A DNA stretch of 64,000 bases, taken from contig NW_026688628.1 of NCBI RefSeq assembly GCF_030445035.2, forward strand, positions 1,364,001 through 1,428,000, written 5' to 3'. Below are positions 12,371-22,986 of this stretch, piece after piece; positions within the stretch are counted from its first letter, which is position 1, and each line of letters starts with the position of its first letter. This DNA is from Dasypus novemcinctus (lineage: Eukaryota > Chordata > Mammalia > Cingulata > Dasypodidae). The notes under the pieces were generated by a model, which saw only the letters and a list, made by a program, of their open reading frames with translations, had not been told where the DNA came from and searched no databases. Position numbers and translations under genes: made by a program.

Positions 12371-13560
12371 TTAATTTTTAAAAGATTTTAATTTATTTAT
12401 TTATTCATTTATTTATTTAAATTTTTAAAATTTTAAAGTAGATTTAGATTACATAAATGTTACATAACATGTAGATTACATAACATATAGAGGGGCCACA
12501 TATGCCCCACCTCTTCTCCCTCCCACTCTTTCCCATAGTAACAACATCTTTCATTAGTATAGTACATTTGCTACAATTGATGAACACATAAAGAAACAAT
12601 GCTACTAACCGTGGACTATAGTTTATATTGTAGTTAACAGCCTTTCCTGCACAATTTTAGGTAATGACAAAACACATACGGCCTGTATCCATCATTGCAA
12701 GGTCATGCAGAACAATCCCAATGTCCTGAAAATGCCCTGATATTACACCTATTCTGCCTGCTCCCTCCTCTCAGAATCTCTAGTGGCCATGGCCTTTATA
12801 TCAGTGATAAACATTCTTCCATTGCTAGAATAATAAATCTATAATAGAAAAATAATAAGTCTACTTTAGTCCATTGTTGATTCCCCAATCTTGAGGATTT
12901 TGTGATGGTGATGCCCACTGTTTCTAATTGAGAGCAGGCTTAGATCCCTTGGGGTATTTGGGTGGAACTGTTGCTTAGAGTTGCAGACATTCTTTGCTCC
13001 TTGGGATAGGTGTTGTTCATTATCATCTCCTTATTTGTTGTGCTGCATAGGTCCAATGAACTGGAGAGTAAGAGTTGAAACTCTGCTTAGATTAAAGGCT
13101 CAACTGGCACATGAACAGACCAAAAATATAAGGCTCTGACTCATGTATTTAACAAGGATAGTGCCAATGCATGGCTTTATGTAAATAACATGTAGAGAAG
13201 AGCCACATGTTGGGAATCTACAAATGAGTCTAACTATTTTATATTGGGGAACATAAATTCAAAAGTAAGTCCTACTGACAGGGTGCCAAATTCCTGAGAG
13301 TCTCTGCACTATTTGTAGTGTCTAGATATCTCTAGAACCATCAGGATCCCTGCTGTATGAGGCACTGTTTACTATAACAGTTAATGAGATTCTGCTGAGA
13401 CCAGCATAAGCATAACCTCTGGAATGACCTCCAAACTCACTTTGAAATCTCTTAGTCATAAAATCTCATCTGCACTGAATATTTCCCCTTTTTAGTCAAG
13501 GTCTTTTTCAGATGCATTGCTAGTTGGCAATTCATAGTAATACCTAGGTGCCAGTGAAGT
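12371..13560 (-). mobile_element. Older L1 3' UTR copy, minus strand
   Basis: T-rich start with a (TTTA)n-like stretch at 12393-12420, then sequence alignable but clearly more diverged from the long L1 3' UTR (for example gcctgtatccatcattgcaa at 12680). It sits inside the ancient L1 at 12043-14860, so it inserted after that element. Confidence 0.65.
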
Positions 13561-14033
13561 TGAATTTCTTTTTATATTTTGTGTTTTGTACTTGTATTTT
13601 GAATTTCTTCCTAGGTTAGGATTCTGTTCATACCTTTTGCAGATTTTTAAATTCAGCATTTGCTTTCTTATTTTGTAGTGTTAATATTAATTTCTACATT
13701 TGTATACAAATCATTTATCAGATGTTTTGTGTTTTTCCAAATCTGTATGTTTTCTTACAACCCCTTATCAATGTCTTTCACAGAGCAGATATTTTACATT
13801 TGAATAAAAACTGACTTATAAATTTTAATCTCTCATGAAACATGCTTCCATTGCTATATCTAAAAACTCATTTCCATCCTATGGGTCCTTTGATTTTCTT
13901 CACATTTCACTCTAGCACTTTTGCAATGCATTTTACTTTGAAGTGGTATGATTCATTTTGATTTAATTTTTGTGAAATGAATTCAATCAGTGTTAAGTAC
14001 CTTTTTTGTTTGGCATGAGTGCATCCTGTTGTT

Positions 14034-14649
14034 ACCAGATTCTAAGTTCTTGGCTATGCTGCAGAGGTGAATTTCTAGAGCATGCCAGGTGAGTTAGGCC
14101 AGTAATTTATTCAGGTAAGGAGGGAAGAGAATTGGGAGAAAATAACAGAGCAGGGTCCCAGGTAGTGAGGAAGGGGCTGAAAAGGGATGAAGAGGGCTAA
14201 TTTACAAGCTACAATTTCCCATTATAGATTATAAATCCCTAGGGTAACGTGCATGGCCACATGGCAGAGGAAAAATGATGAAAGCGACATGCAGAGGGCA
14301 AGACACACCTTAGGCAAAAAGCTAGGCAAGAGCAAGCTCAAGCCTCACAGTTTGCTTTTAAACTGCTAATTATTCCACCGCTTTGCTAATGGCAGGGGAG
14401 GGGGTTTCAGTTGTTTGCTCTTTGGATTGATTACCCTGCCCATCAATTCTTTAGTGAGGACCCAATGATAAAGTTCCCAGGTAACATCCGAGCTTTTCCA
14501 TATTCTCAGGAAGGAGTCTTTCTTCTGGGTAGCAGAATCCTAGGGGTGAGATTCCTCCAGCAGCCATCTTAGGGGTTTTTGATGTCCATGTCGCCTCTGT
14601 CAGGTTCCAGGTCCATCTATTCCCTATCTTACTAGCCTGCTTCACTACT
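14034..14649 (-). mobile_element. Probable solitary LTR
   Basis: About 616 bp that is neither L1 nor SINE. On the minus strand it has a purine-rich beginning and a polyadenylation-like gaataaatt near its end (complement of about 14108-14116). The ancient L1 is continuous when this block is removed, with tgtt at both edges as a possible short target duplication. The exact ends and the LTR family are uncertain, and no internal retroviral sequence accompanies it. Confidence 0.5.
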
Positions 14650-14860
14650 GTTCCAACACCACTTCTTGAAAATATCATACTTTCTACACTGAATTACCCT
14701 AGTCCTCTCTGAAACATCAGTGGAACCCATTTGTGTGGGATCATTTGTCCATTTCACCAAAAGGATTTTTTAAATTATTGTGTTTTTATAATAACTGTTA
14801 CAACCAAATAACATGGTTCCTACAACTTTGTTCTTCTTTTCTATTTTGTCACAGGGTACA

Positions 14861-15127
14861 AAGAAAACTGGTCATAATGTTTGCTGCTTAATTAAAGTCT
14901 GAGAGAATTTATCATAGAAATTATTGCCTTGGCAAAGTGTATTCTATTATGGCCAAGAGTTTCTAGGCATCACAACAATCAAAGAGAAGCAGGAACATAT
15001 GTTTTCCCTGACATTTTCAGAAAAGGGTACTAGATCTCTATAAAATCTATAAAAATATTAACTTAATGTAATTACAATACAAACAGTACCATTTATTATA
15101 TTTTTCTGATTACGGCTTGAGGCTAAA
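14861..15127. other. No recognised feature upstream of the OR
   Basis: AT-rich sequence between the ancient L1 and the olfactory receptor. I see no repeat, exon or promoter motif that I can defend. The intron acceptor normally found just upstream of OR coding exons could lie near the pyrimidine-rich tatttttctg at about 15099-15108. Confidence 0.4.
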
Positions 15128-16138
15128 TTGCATTGTTTTGAATATCTCCTCCAGGAAATTTATCATCCACATGGAAACAGAAAACCAAACATATGTTTTA
15201 AATTCATCCTCCTGGGGCTCTCAGAAGATACAGAGGTGCAGTCCCTCCTCTTTGGGATGTTCCTGTCCATGTACCTGATCACCTTCACTGGCAACCTGCT
15301 CATCATCCTGGTTGTCATCTTGGACTCCCATCTCCACACACCCATGTACTTCTTCCTCTCCAACCTGTCTTTTACTGATATCTGTTTCACCTCCACAACA
15401 GTACCAAAGATGCTGCTGAACATCCACACAGGCAACAAGATCATAACTTTTGAAAACTGTCTCACCCAGATGTATTTTTTCATGCTTTTTGGACAATTAG
15501 ATAACTCCTTCTTGACTGCAATGGCCTATGACCGCTTCGTGGCCATCTGTCACCCCCTGCACTACACAGTCATCATGAACCCCTGGCTCTGTGGCCTCCT
15601 ACTGCTGGCATCCTGGTTATTGAGTGTTTTGGACTCTCTTTTGCATAACTTAATGGTTTTGCAATTGTCTTTTTGTACAGAGATGGAAATGCCCCACTTT
15701 TTCTGTGAACTTAATCAGGTAGTCAGATATGCTTGTTCTGACACCTTCCTCAATGAGCTTGTGATGTATTTTGCAGGTGGACTTCTGGGGGTTATACCAC
15801 TCACTGGGATCTTTTTCTCTTACTATAAAATTATATCCTCAATTTTGAGAATCTCAACAGCTCGTGGTAAATATAAAGCATTTTCTACTTGTGGGTCTCA
15901 CCTTTCAGTAGTGACCTTGTTTTATGGTACAGGTCTTGGAGTGTATCTTAGCTCTGCTGCTACCCAAAACTCAAGGGCAAATGCAATAGCCTCAGTGATG
16001 TACACGGCAGTCACTCCCATGTTGAATCCCTTTATATACAGTCTTAGAAACAAGGACATAAAGCAGGCCTTTAAAAAGCTGGGAAACATTCTGTCTATAA
16101 ATGGATACTTTGTCTCAAGTTTACAAAAGTGCTCATGA
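15128..16138 (+). CDS. Olfactory receptor, family 7-like; N-terminus frame-broken
   Basis: A class A odorant GPCR of the nasal epithelium that signals through Golf. All seven membrane segments are present. Hallmarks: GNLLIILVV (TM1), [14 protein letters not shown] (TM2), [15 protein letters not shown] (end of TM3), an extracellular loop 2 Cys set (LSFC, HFFCELN, YACSD), [13 protein letters not shown] (TM6) and [14 protein letters not shown] (TM7). The body is most like OR7 receptors. The expected start is the ATG at 15171, giving METENQT with its N-glycosylation site, but that frame differs by one base from the receptor frame. The shift falls at 15200-15203 (about one base lost). The only in-frame ATG is at 15128, giving an unusual leader without an N-X-S/T site. 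It is therefore either a recent pseudogene, an error, or a receptor with an altered leader. Confidence 0.88.
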   Translation: MHCFEYLLQEIYHPHGNRKPNICFKFILLGLSEDTEVQSLLFGMFLSMYLITFTGNLLIILVVILDSHLHTPMYFFLSNLSFTDICFTSTTVPKMLLNIHTGNKIITFENCLTQMYFFMLFGQLDNSFLTAMAYDRFVAICHPLHYTVIMNPWLCGLLLLASWLLSVLDSLLHNLMVLQLSFCTEMEMPHFFCELNQVVRYACSDTFLNELVMYFAGGLLGVIPLTGIFFSYYKIISSILRISTARGKYKAFSTCGSHLSVVTLFYGTGLGVYLSSAATQNSRANAIASVMYTAVTPMLNPFIYSLRNKDIKQAFKKLGNILSINGYFVSSLQKCS

Positions 16139-16685
16139 TTAACAGAGATCAAACACTAGAAGATTCTTTTTTTGAAAATGAAATATTTTGTTGTCTTTTT
16201 TTTGAAGATACATAGATAATGCAAAATGTAACATTAAAAATATGAGGTTCCCATATATACCACTCCCCACCCCACCCCCACTCCTCTTACACCAACAACT
16301 TCTGGTTGTGTGGATTATCATTTGCATTGTAGTTTACACTTTCCCACAGTCCATTCAATGGCTTATGGCATGATATGTAATGTCCTTCATCTATCCCTAC
16401 TATATCATTCAGGGCAACTTCAAGTCCTGAAAATGCCTCCATATCACACATCTTCCCTCTCCCAGCACTCAGCAACTCCCATGGCCACTGTTTCCAGACA
16501 GACTAGTGTGTCAAATCCTCAGCATTGTTGCAAGTATCTGTGAATCTTATGCTCCAAGCAGTGAAGCTTGGTTGTCACTGTGGGCCCCAAGGGGTGGGGG
16601 AGAGAGGAGTAGAATAGATGGAAGAGGGGACAACTGGGGGCAGTGGGAGTGTCCCACAAGATCATGCAGTGATGGATATAGGCCT

Positions 16686-17165
16686 TGTTGGGAGCGATAA
16701 AAAGAATGTATGTCGAACTCAGCAAGAATCAGTAGCACGGCTGCCAGAGAAGAGCCAACCCTCTCAATTAAGCAAACTATAATTAGCCCCTCACAATATG
16801 TCAGGTCCCACAACATGGCAGAATCCAAATCTGCCTTGTCACTTCCTCATTCTTCTTCCCCTTCAGGTCTTTGTTCTCTGTCTTCCCGCCACTGCCCAGG
16901 CTGACAAGGCAGTGCGCAGGCACAAGGCAGGTAAACTGAAACCCACTCTACATATCAGTAGTGACCACAACCAATCCCTAACTTTCACCTCCACCCATTA
17001 CCCCTCCTTTTCCCAAGAGTATATATCCTTTGTTCCCCTCAATAAAATTTGCAGCTTGATCCTCACCCTGTCTCGCTGTCATTCCTCGCGTCTCCTGTCT
17101 CATCATTCTCCTCCACGCAAGCCACGAGCCCCAGTTCGCAGCCCCGCTGGCCGGGGGCATTCACA
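16686..17165 (+). repeat. 5' LTR of the ERV
   Basis: 480 bp, starting tgttgggagc and ending gcattcaca. A TATA-like gtatatatcc lies at 17020-17029 and a polyadenylation signal aataaa at 17041-17046, giving a short R region. It differs from the 3' LTR only at 16738, 16915 and 17075, each a CpG retained here and changed to TG or CA in the 3' copy. Confidence 0.95.
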
Positions 17166-17167
17166 GC

Positions 17168-17185
17168 TGGCGCCCGGACGTGGGA
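17168..17185 (+). promoter_or_regulatory. Primer-binding site, tRNA-Lys-like
   Basis: tggcgcccggacgtggga, two bases after the LTR. The tggcgccc start is that of lysine-tRNA-primed retroviruses, which include the betaretroviruses. A possible major splice donor, gaggtaaag, lies at 17336-17344 in the leader. Confidence 0.8.
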
Positions 17186-17401
17186 CTTTTGGCTTACGTG
17201 TGAGAGGGAACCGCCGCACCCACCAAGATAGAGAGCTCTCTTCACTACTAGCCGATGCAGAGGCGAAACTAGTGGCGCAGAGGTCCAGGCATCCGGGAAG
17301 GATCCTGTCCAGGAGGGAGTCCTGGGAACCTACTCGAGGTAAAGTTTCTTCTAGTCTCTTCATTTTTCTTACTTTTTCTAAAATTAAAGTTTTTTTCTTC
17401 C

Positions 17402-17968
17402 ATGGGACAGGAACAATCACAACACGATCTATTTCTTAATCAAGTAAAGGAAGCACTTCAGGCGCGAGGAATTGTGGTAAAAAAGAAGGGTCTTAGTGAA
17501 TTTTTTAGGTTTATCATAAAAACTTGCCCGTGGTTCCCTGAGGAGGGAACCATAGATGAAAGATGTTGGAAAAGAGTCAGTGACTGTTTGAACGACTATT
17601 ATAAGACTTTTAGCCCCTCCCGAATCCCTGTCACTGCATTTAATTATTGTCAACTGATATATGAGATGATTCGGGCTTCCCCCCGCTTCCCTGATGTTAC
17701 TGAAATCATCACAGAAGGGGAGACTGCTTTAAAATTAAGTTCTCAACCCCCTTCGAGTTGCAGTAAAAAGTCTGAGCATCACTCGCAACCCCATCACTTA
17801 CATTCAAACTCACCCCTCAGTTTAATTTCCTTTGATAACAAACCCTCCACTCCTTCTACCCCCTCCCCCAAGGATGAGGTCTGTGAAAACAACCCAGAAA
17901 CTCCCAATGAAGATGTAAGTTGTAATCTTAAACTGCTCTCACTTCCGCCCTGCCTCCTCCCTCACTAA
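17402..17968 (+). pseudogene. gag: ERV gag 5' part: matrix domain and linker
   Basis: An open frame of 188 codons starting MGQEQS, an N-myristoylation-type start that would target Gag to membrane. Residues 1-105 form a betaretroviral matrix domain of the type D simian retrovirus kind, with the conserved TCPWFPEEGT and PVTAFNYCQLI. Residues 110-175 are a Ser/Pro-rich linker without a PPPY or PTAP late motif. It ends in a stop at 17968, long before a full Gag of over 600 residues. Whether the truncated protein is made is unknown. Confidence 0.88.
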
Positions 17969-18140
17969 TATTAAGCAGGGGCCAGAATAACCCTTTTCAA
18001 AGTTTGTAGGCAAATTGTGCACGGCTGCAGAAAAACTGGCGATATCAACACAGAAACAGACTTTGTAAAGCAAATTGCCTTTGTAAATGCAAATGCAGCT
18101 TATCAGGCAGCAGTTAGACCTTACTGAACGTAGGAGAACT
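17969..18140 (+). pseudogene. ERV gag remnant: capsid C-terminal region
   Basis: Translated fragments in more than one frame resemble the major homology region of betaretroviral capsid and the segment after it (AFVNANAAYQAAV is visible). Several stops and at least one frame change break it. The N-terminal half of capsid between here and the matrix frame is missing. Confidence 0.65.
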
Positions 18141-20690
18141 TGTCTGGTTACTTCAGGCTTTGTTCTGAAATTAGCCCTGCCTCGGGCGCTGGCTGGGGGG
18201 CGCTGGCTGGGGGGAGCGCAGCGGGCTGTAGGCGGCACTCGGCCCAAGCCTTCCTGGCCGTGGCACCCTCCCTGCGCTCCGCGGGTGCGGGCTTAAGTGC
18301 CTGCTGATTGAAGCCCGCCAGAATCCGCGCCACCAGGAAGAGCAAGGCGCTGCCCCTGCTTCCCATTAGGGAAGTGGGAAACAAAGGCAGCCACAAGCCC
18401 CAAAATCCAAACAAACTTTATGAGGCAATCAACTTTATCCAGGCAAACACTAGCCCACTTTCGCAACTTTTCAAACTTCCTGCTGTCTACATGACAATGT
18501 AGCTGTGGGCTAGTGGGGGTTAATAGAGTTAAGCCACTGAAAAAAGAGAAAAACATGGCAACATTGGTGTTCTGTTTTATTTCCATGCTAATTCTAATTG
18601 GGCTTATTTAACCAAGATAATAAAATTAGTACAAAATTTTTATCAAGGTTTAAAAAGGAATTTTCAGTTTTAGATCAGTAGTTTACTCCTGAACTTCAAG
18701 TCTCAGTATAGTCTTACAGAATAATAATCCAAAAATTTGTGTTAATGGTCTAAACTGCTAAATTAGAGTTTAACTACATTTATGCTGCTCAAGTTATTTT
18801 AACTGATTGCTGATGACTAATAAAAATGTTTCCAAGCACAAGCTTTCATATTACAGGCAACATGAAGTCCAGAAGAAATCTTCAAGGGTATAATCTATGA
18901 TATGCTATATAACAGAAGATTTAAAAGCAGCTATACCAAGAAAGTAAGAATTATGAGTCAATCGTAAATAAATTATATATTTCTGTTAATGTGTTGTAAT
19001 TGTTCTGTGTTTGTCTGTCTGTTCGTTCAGTGTCAATGTATATTGTAATACCTCCGGATGGTAAATATAAATTACTAGAAATTTTTAAAAGAGCTCTATT
19101 CAAATGGCCAAAAATCAAATAAGCGCTTATATTAATACTTAAGTTTATTATATTAATACATAAGTTTAAATGTTAATAAGATATCTACAATAATAAAAAT
19201 TGTAAATCTTAATTAACAAAATTAACTGTACGTCTTCATAAAAAGTTGTTCTTGCCTAGATTAAAATAAATAACTTATCTTTCTTCACAGGATAATATGA
19301 AAGATGCAAAACTTAAGTGAACATTTGGTTAAAAGTTTGTGAAAATGCTAACTGAAATTTAATAAGTTTTGCAAAAAGGGGTGTTTTGTCCTAAAGTAGA
19401 ATGGCTAATTTTTCATAAACTCTTGAAACTTAATTTGCATGTGGCAAGTTGTAAAAGGTATTGTGATAATTTTAAGTAAGGGAATGTGCTCTGTAAAGAT
19501 AAAAGTTGTCTTCAATAGTCTATATGGTTATAAATAAAAGGTTTAATAAAGCATTGTTTACATTAAGGTATTAAATGGCTAATTCCAAAAGGTCATTCTT
19601 AAATATATATAAAACTGAATTGATGATGATAATAATAAAAGGTAATTTTATAACAGGAAAGATTGACAGCAACCAGCCTCCCCTGCCAACTTGCTTCTAA
19701 AAACCATTTCTAATATTGCATGCTACTAAGTATTTAAAGAAAGGTTCATTATTTTAACAAGCTTGTTTAGTGTTCTCAGTATTATAAGAAGTTTGCTTAA
19801 TAACTTTGATGTAGGCTATATGGAATGTGTTTTTATTATTAAAGAAACAGAAAATAATTTTGTCCTGAAATAAAATAATTGACTATTGGAAAGAGTAGAG
19901 TATAAGACGGAACCTGAGTGAATGCTGAAACTGCAGAAAGTTGGTGGAAAAGGAATTTTTACAGTTAAAGTTAAATAAAATTTAATGAGTCTTCGAGTAG
20001 TATGCTGATGCAAAGTTAATTTTTTTGTTCTTTCTCAAAGCCTCTCACCATTAATCTGTTTTGGTAAAGTTCTTATCCTCAGTCAGTATACAAAGAAAGA
20101 CTGTCTTGTGTTTCTTGTGCTTATCATTTCCTAGGTATTCCAAGAAGGAAAGCTTTATCTCTTAAAGGAACATAATGTTCAAAACTGCTTTCTCAAAACC
20201 TAATCCTGAACAGTAGCCTTTTATTCCAAACTAATTATGAGATTTGTTCTTTTACCTTGAAAGAAAAATTAAAGTAATAATTAAGTTCATTTGATATGTT
20301 ATAAGCTAAATAAAGGTGTTTTACAGTGTTATAAAATTAACAACTTTTTCTTCCCTTAAACCCTCTATTAATTAAAGTCGTATGGATAAAAGGTTTCTAT
20401 GAATGCTTAAAAGTGTACAAAGTTACCAATATTTCAGCATAATATTAAAGAAAAGTACAATGTGGTTGTTCATGGTTTTAGTTATTATAAAAGAGTATCA
20501 CAAAACAACCTCTTATCATAGATTAAAGTAACAACATACTATGCAGCAATCCCAAACACTGCTAGTTTGTTGCAAAAAGTTAAAGTCCAGCTGTATTGTT
20601 ATCACTTTGTTTTAAAACTTGCTAAGACTTTCTTTAGTGTCTTCTTAAACAAATCAAGCCAGCTGCATTCCTTTATCTGTAAAAAACCCA
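18141..20690 (+). other. Non-coding cargo of the ERV (GC-rich island, then AT-rich 2 kb)
   Basis: Occupies the place of nucleocapsid, protease and RT. 18165-18300 is strongly GC-rich and contains a tandem copy of gcgctggctgggggg. From about 18580 to 20640 the sequence is AT-rich with no open frame above about 65 codons and no recognisable retroviral domain. An 18-codon hydrophobic frame at 18555-18611 looks like a signal peptide and could be a relic of an env leader. I do not recognise the origin of the block. Confidence 0.75.
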
Positions 20691-21095
20691 ACAATAAACT
20701 TTTGCAGTGCTTTTCAAGGCTGTGTGCATAGCCCAACCATCCTGTACAGTATTTACTGATAGTAATATTAATGGAAAAGCAGCATACATTACTTCTCAAA
20801 AAGGTTTAGCCAACTCCTTATTCATCTGCTCAATGCGCAGAGCTTTGAGCCATCATTAAAGTTTTACAAATGTTTTGAGAGCCCTTGAACATTGTCTCTA
20901 ACTCTAAATATGTATGCCTTACTGTCAAGCATATTGAAACAGCTCATATCTTTGCTACTGATGAGTTATCTCAACTTTGCGCTGATTTGCAACATCTCAT
21001 TAGGTTAAAATCTATTTACATTATTCATATATCTCGCATGCCTCTTTGCCTAGTCCTATGACATCAAATAATGCTCGAGCTGATTTATTGGTAAG
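20691..21095 (+). pseudogene. ERV pol remnant: RNase H region
   Basis: Fragments in the plus frames resemble the retroviral RNase H domain: a VFTDSN segment carrying one catalytic aspartate near 20740, and the terminal ARADLLV segment near 21080. Stops and frame changes interrupt it, and the upstream RT is absent. Confidence 0.65.
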
Positions 21096-21753
21096 GTGTT
21101 TACAGTAAAGTGCTCATAATTGCCATGCTTTAACTCATATTAATGCTAAAGGCCTGTGAAATAAATATCAAAAGTTAATAAGACTACAGGCACAAGGAAT
21201 TATCTGTACCTGTCCCACCTGTGGACCCTTAACTACAGTGTCTTTTCAGGCTGGGACTAATCCCAGAGGCCTGACTCCTAATCAATTATGGCAGATGGAT
21301 GTTACTCACATATCATCCTTTGGTAAACTACAATATGTTCATGTTTATATGGACACTTATTCTCATTTCATTTGGGATACTGCTCAAAGTGGGGAACAGT
21401 TTCATCATGTTCACTCACACCTCTGGTCTGCTTTTGCTGTAATGGGATGCCCTCTGAAAATTAAAACTGATAATGGACCTTCTTACATTAGTAAATCCTT
21501 TGAATCTTTCTGTTTAAAATATGGTATTGAACATGATACCAGCATTCCTTATAATCCTACAGGTCAAGCCATAATTGAATGCAGCCATCATACCCTAAAA
21601 ACTATGCTTTTAAAACAAAAAGGGGGAGATGATGGTATTATAACACCAAAAGATCAATTAGCTAAAGCTTTATTTACTTTACATTCTCTTAATGTTTATA
21701 ATTCATTAACACCTGTGGAATGTCACTTAGAAAATGTCAAACATCTACAGTAG
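21096..21753 (+). pseudogene. ERV pol remnant: integrase
   Basis: Upstream of 21238 a broken zinc-binding domain (His-His-Cys-Cys type, with CTCPTC) is visible. 21238-21753 is open for 171 codons and covers the catalytic core: QMDVTH with the first Asp, KTDNGP with the second Asp and, downstream, the Glu in the IIECSHHTLK segment. The DNA-binding C-terminal domain is truncated by a stop after VECHLENVK. The core triad is present, but the protein lacks an intact N-domain and upstream pol. Confidence 0.85.
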
Positions 21754-21889
21754 ACACAGGAAATGAAGATCAACCAATATTCTGGAAAGATATTTTAAGC
21801 AATGTGTGGAAAAAAGGCAGGATTATAGTAAGGGGGTGAGGCTATGCTCTTATCATTTCAGAAAATGGAAAACAAGTTTAGTTATCTGC

Positions 21890-22513
21890 AAAAAGGATTA
21901 AACTCCAGAATGAGGAGATGGAGACTTCTACAACTTCTGATGATGGTGATCGTCTTGCTGGAGTTGGTACTGGAGTAGCAGCCCTAACTACACAACAAAC
22001 TTCCTTCTCCCCTATCAGGCGAGCCGTCGATGAAGATATAGCCCGCATCAAAACCTCCATTTCCCATCTAGAAAAGTCCCTAAATTCATTATCTGAAGTT
22101 GTCCTCCAAAATTGCAGAAGGCTCCTCTTAAAGAGGGAGGGATTTATGCGGCATTAGGAGAGGAATGCTTTTTTTTATGCTAATCATTCCGGCCTTATTA
22201 GAAATAACGTATCTCAGCTCAGAAATGGACCAGCAAAGCGTAATAAAGAGAAACCCAAGGAAATTTCTCCTGGGGGATTAATGGAATCCTCCCTTATATT
22301 CTTCCCATATTGGGCCCACTAATAACTATACTCCTTATATTGTCTTTTGGACCCTGGGCCGTAAAAAGAATTATTCAGTTAGTTAAGGACCAGGTTGACT
22401 CCGCTCTTGGTAAGCCCATTCAAGTGCACTACCATCGACTCCACCTCGCTGATCAAGGTATATCTATGGACCATCCAGACTGTCTCCCCTATGATACCAA
22501 CTCCCCCCACTAA
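21890..22513 (+). pseudogene. ERV env remnant: transmembrane subunit
   Basis: The piece at 21918-22157 contains a heptad-type helix ([19 protein letters not shown]) like that of retroviral TM subunits, followed by the start of the conserved disulfide-loop region, after which the frame breaks. 22310-22513 encodes a hydrophobic anchor (PLITILLILSFGPWAV) and a cytoplasmic tail. The whole surface subunit and fusion peptide are missing, so no functional envelope is possible. Confidence 0.75.
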
Positions 22514-22649
22514 TAAGCTGCTGAGTGCAAGGTACAACACTGCAAGAGACGGTTAGAGGTAAGCACAACATAGCTGTTCTCTGAGAAGCATGCCTCACTA
22601 ATTTAGGGGACCCGCTCTGTTCGCAAGGGCCACTGGGCAGGGTGCTTCG

Positions 22650-22880
22650 ATCACATGCATTGATAGCATCACTGGCCGCTCAGGGAGCTGGGCTGGTTAG
22701 CCAATGACGGGCAACTGAACTGACCTAACAGTCAACCTAAGACAGGGACGTGGCCTTTCGCTGCCATGCTTCCCAATGACGGGTAAGACTGGTCACGTGT
22801 GTGAGTGAGCTAAAATGGCTCACCGGGTGCAGTTCAGACCTAAGACAGGCACGGTCCCCCCTTTTTTTATTCGCCCTTGT
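22650..22880 (+). promoter_or_regulatory. CTE-like RNA nuclear export element
   Basis: Between env and the 3' LTR lie two copies each of two motifs: ccaatgacggg at 22701-22711 and 22773-22783, and acctaagacagg at 22735-22746 and 22838-22849, in the order A-B-A-B. These are the internal-loop sequences of the constitutive transport element of simian type D retroviruses, which binds NXF1/TAP and exports unspliced RNA. The intervening arms can pair: ctgaact (about 22714-22720) with agttcag (22831-22837), cagtc with gactg, and gtggc with gccat around the apex. An extra hairpin, gtgagc (22805-22810) with gctcac (22818-22823), is inserted in the 3' arm. Confidence 0.88.
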
Positions 22881-22967
22881 AGCGCAGTCGGTAAAGCCCC
22901 CTCTTCACATCGAGAAAATGAGGCCTCTGTTTCCCTCAGTCAGCCATGCAGAAAGTACTGTGCTAAT

Positions 22968-22986
22968 AAAAGAAAAAGGGAGGAGA
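22968..22986 (+). promoter_or_regulatory. Polypurine tract
   Basis: The run aaaagaaaaagggaggaga lies directly before the 3' LTR. It is the expected primer for plus-strand DNA synthesis and is intact. Confidence 0.9.

Larger units (their letters stand above)
12043..14860 (-). mobile_element. Ancient L1 (ORF2 3' part), interrupted twice
   Basis: Three pieces (12043-12370, about 13560-14033 and 14650-14860) read as one continuous ancient minus-strand L1 ORF2 when the intervening insertions are removed. The join across the second gap restores ...cctgttgttccaacacc. Conserved L1 phrases are visible on the complement, such as the region around the block ending gacaaatgatgttta. Too degraded for any open frame. 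Confidence 0.7.

Noticed and set aside
16798-17439. 213-codon open frame across the 5' LTR and leader
   Set aside because: It crosses LTR and primer site, has no domain, and its 3' LTR counterpart ends differently. It is a chance frame.
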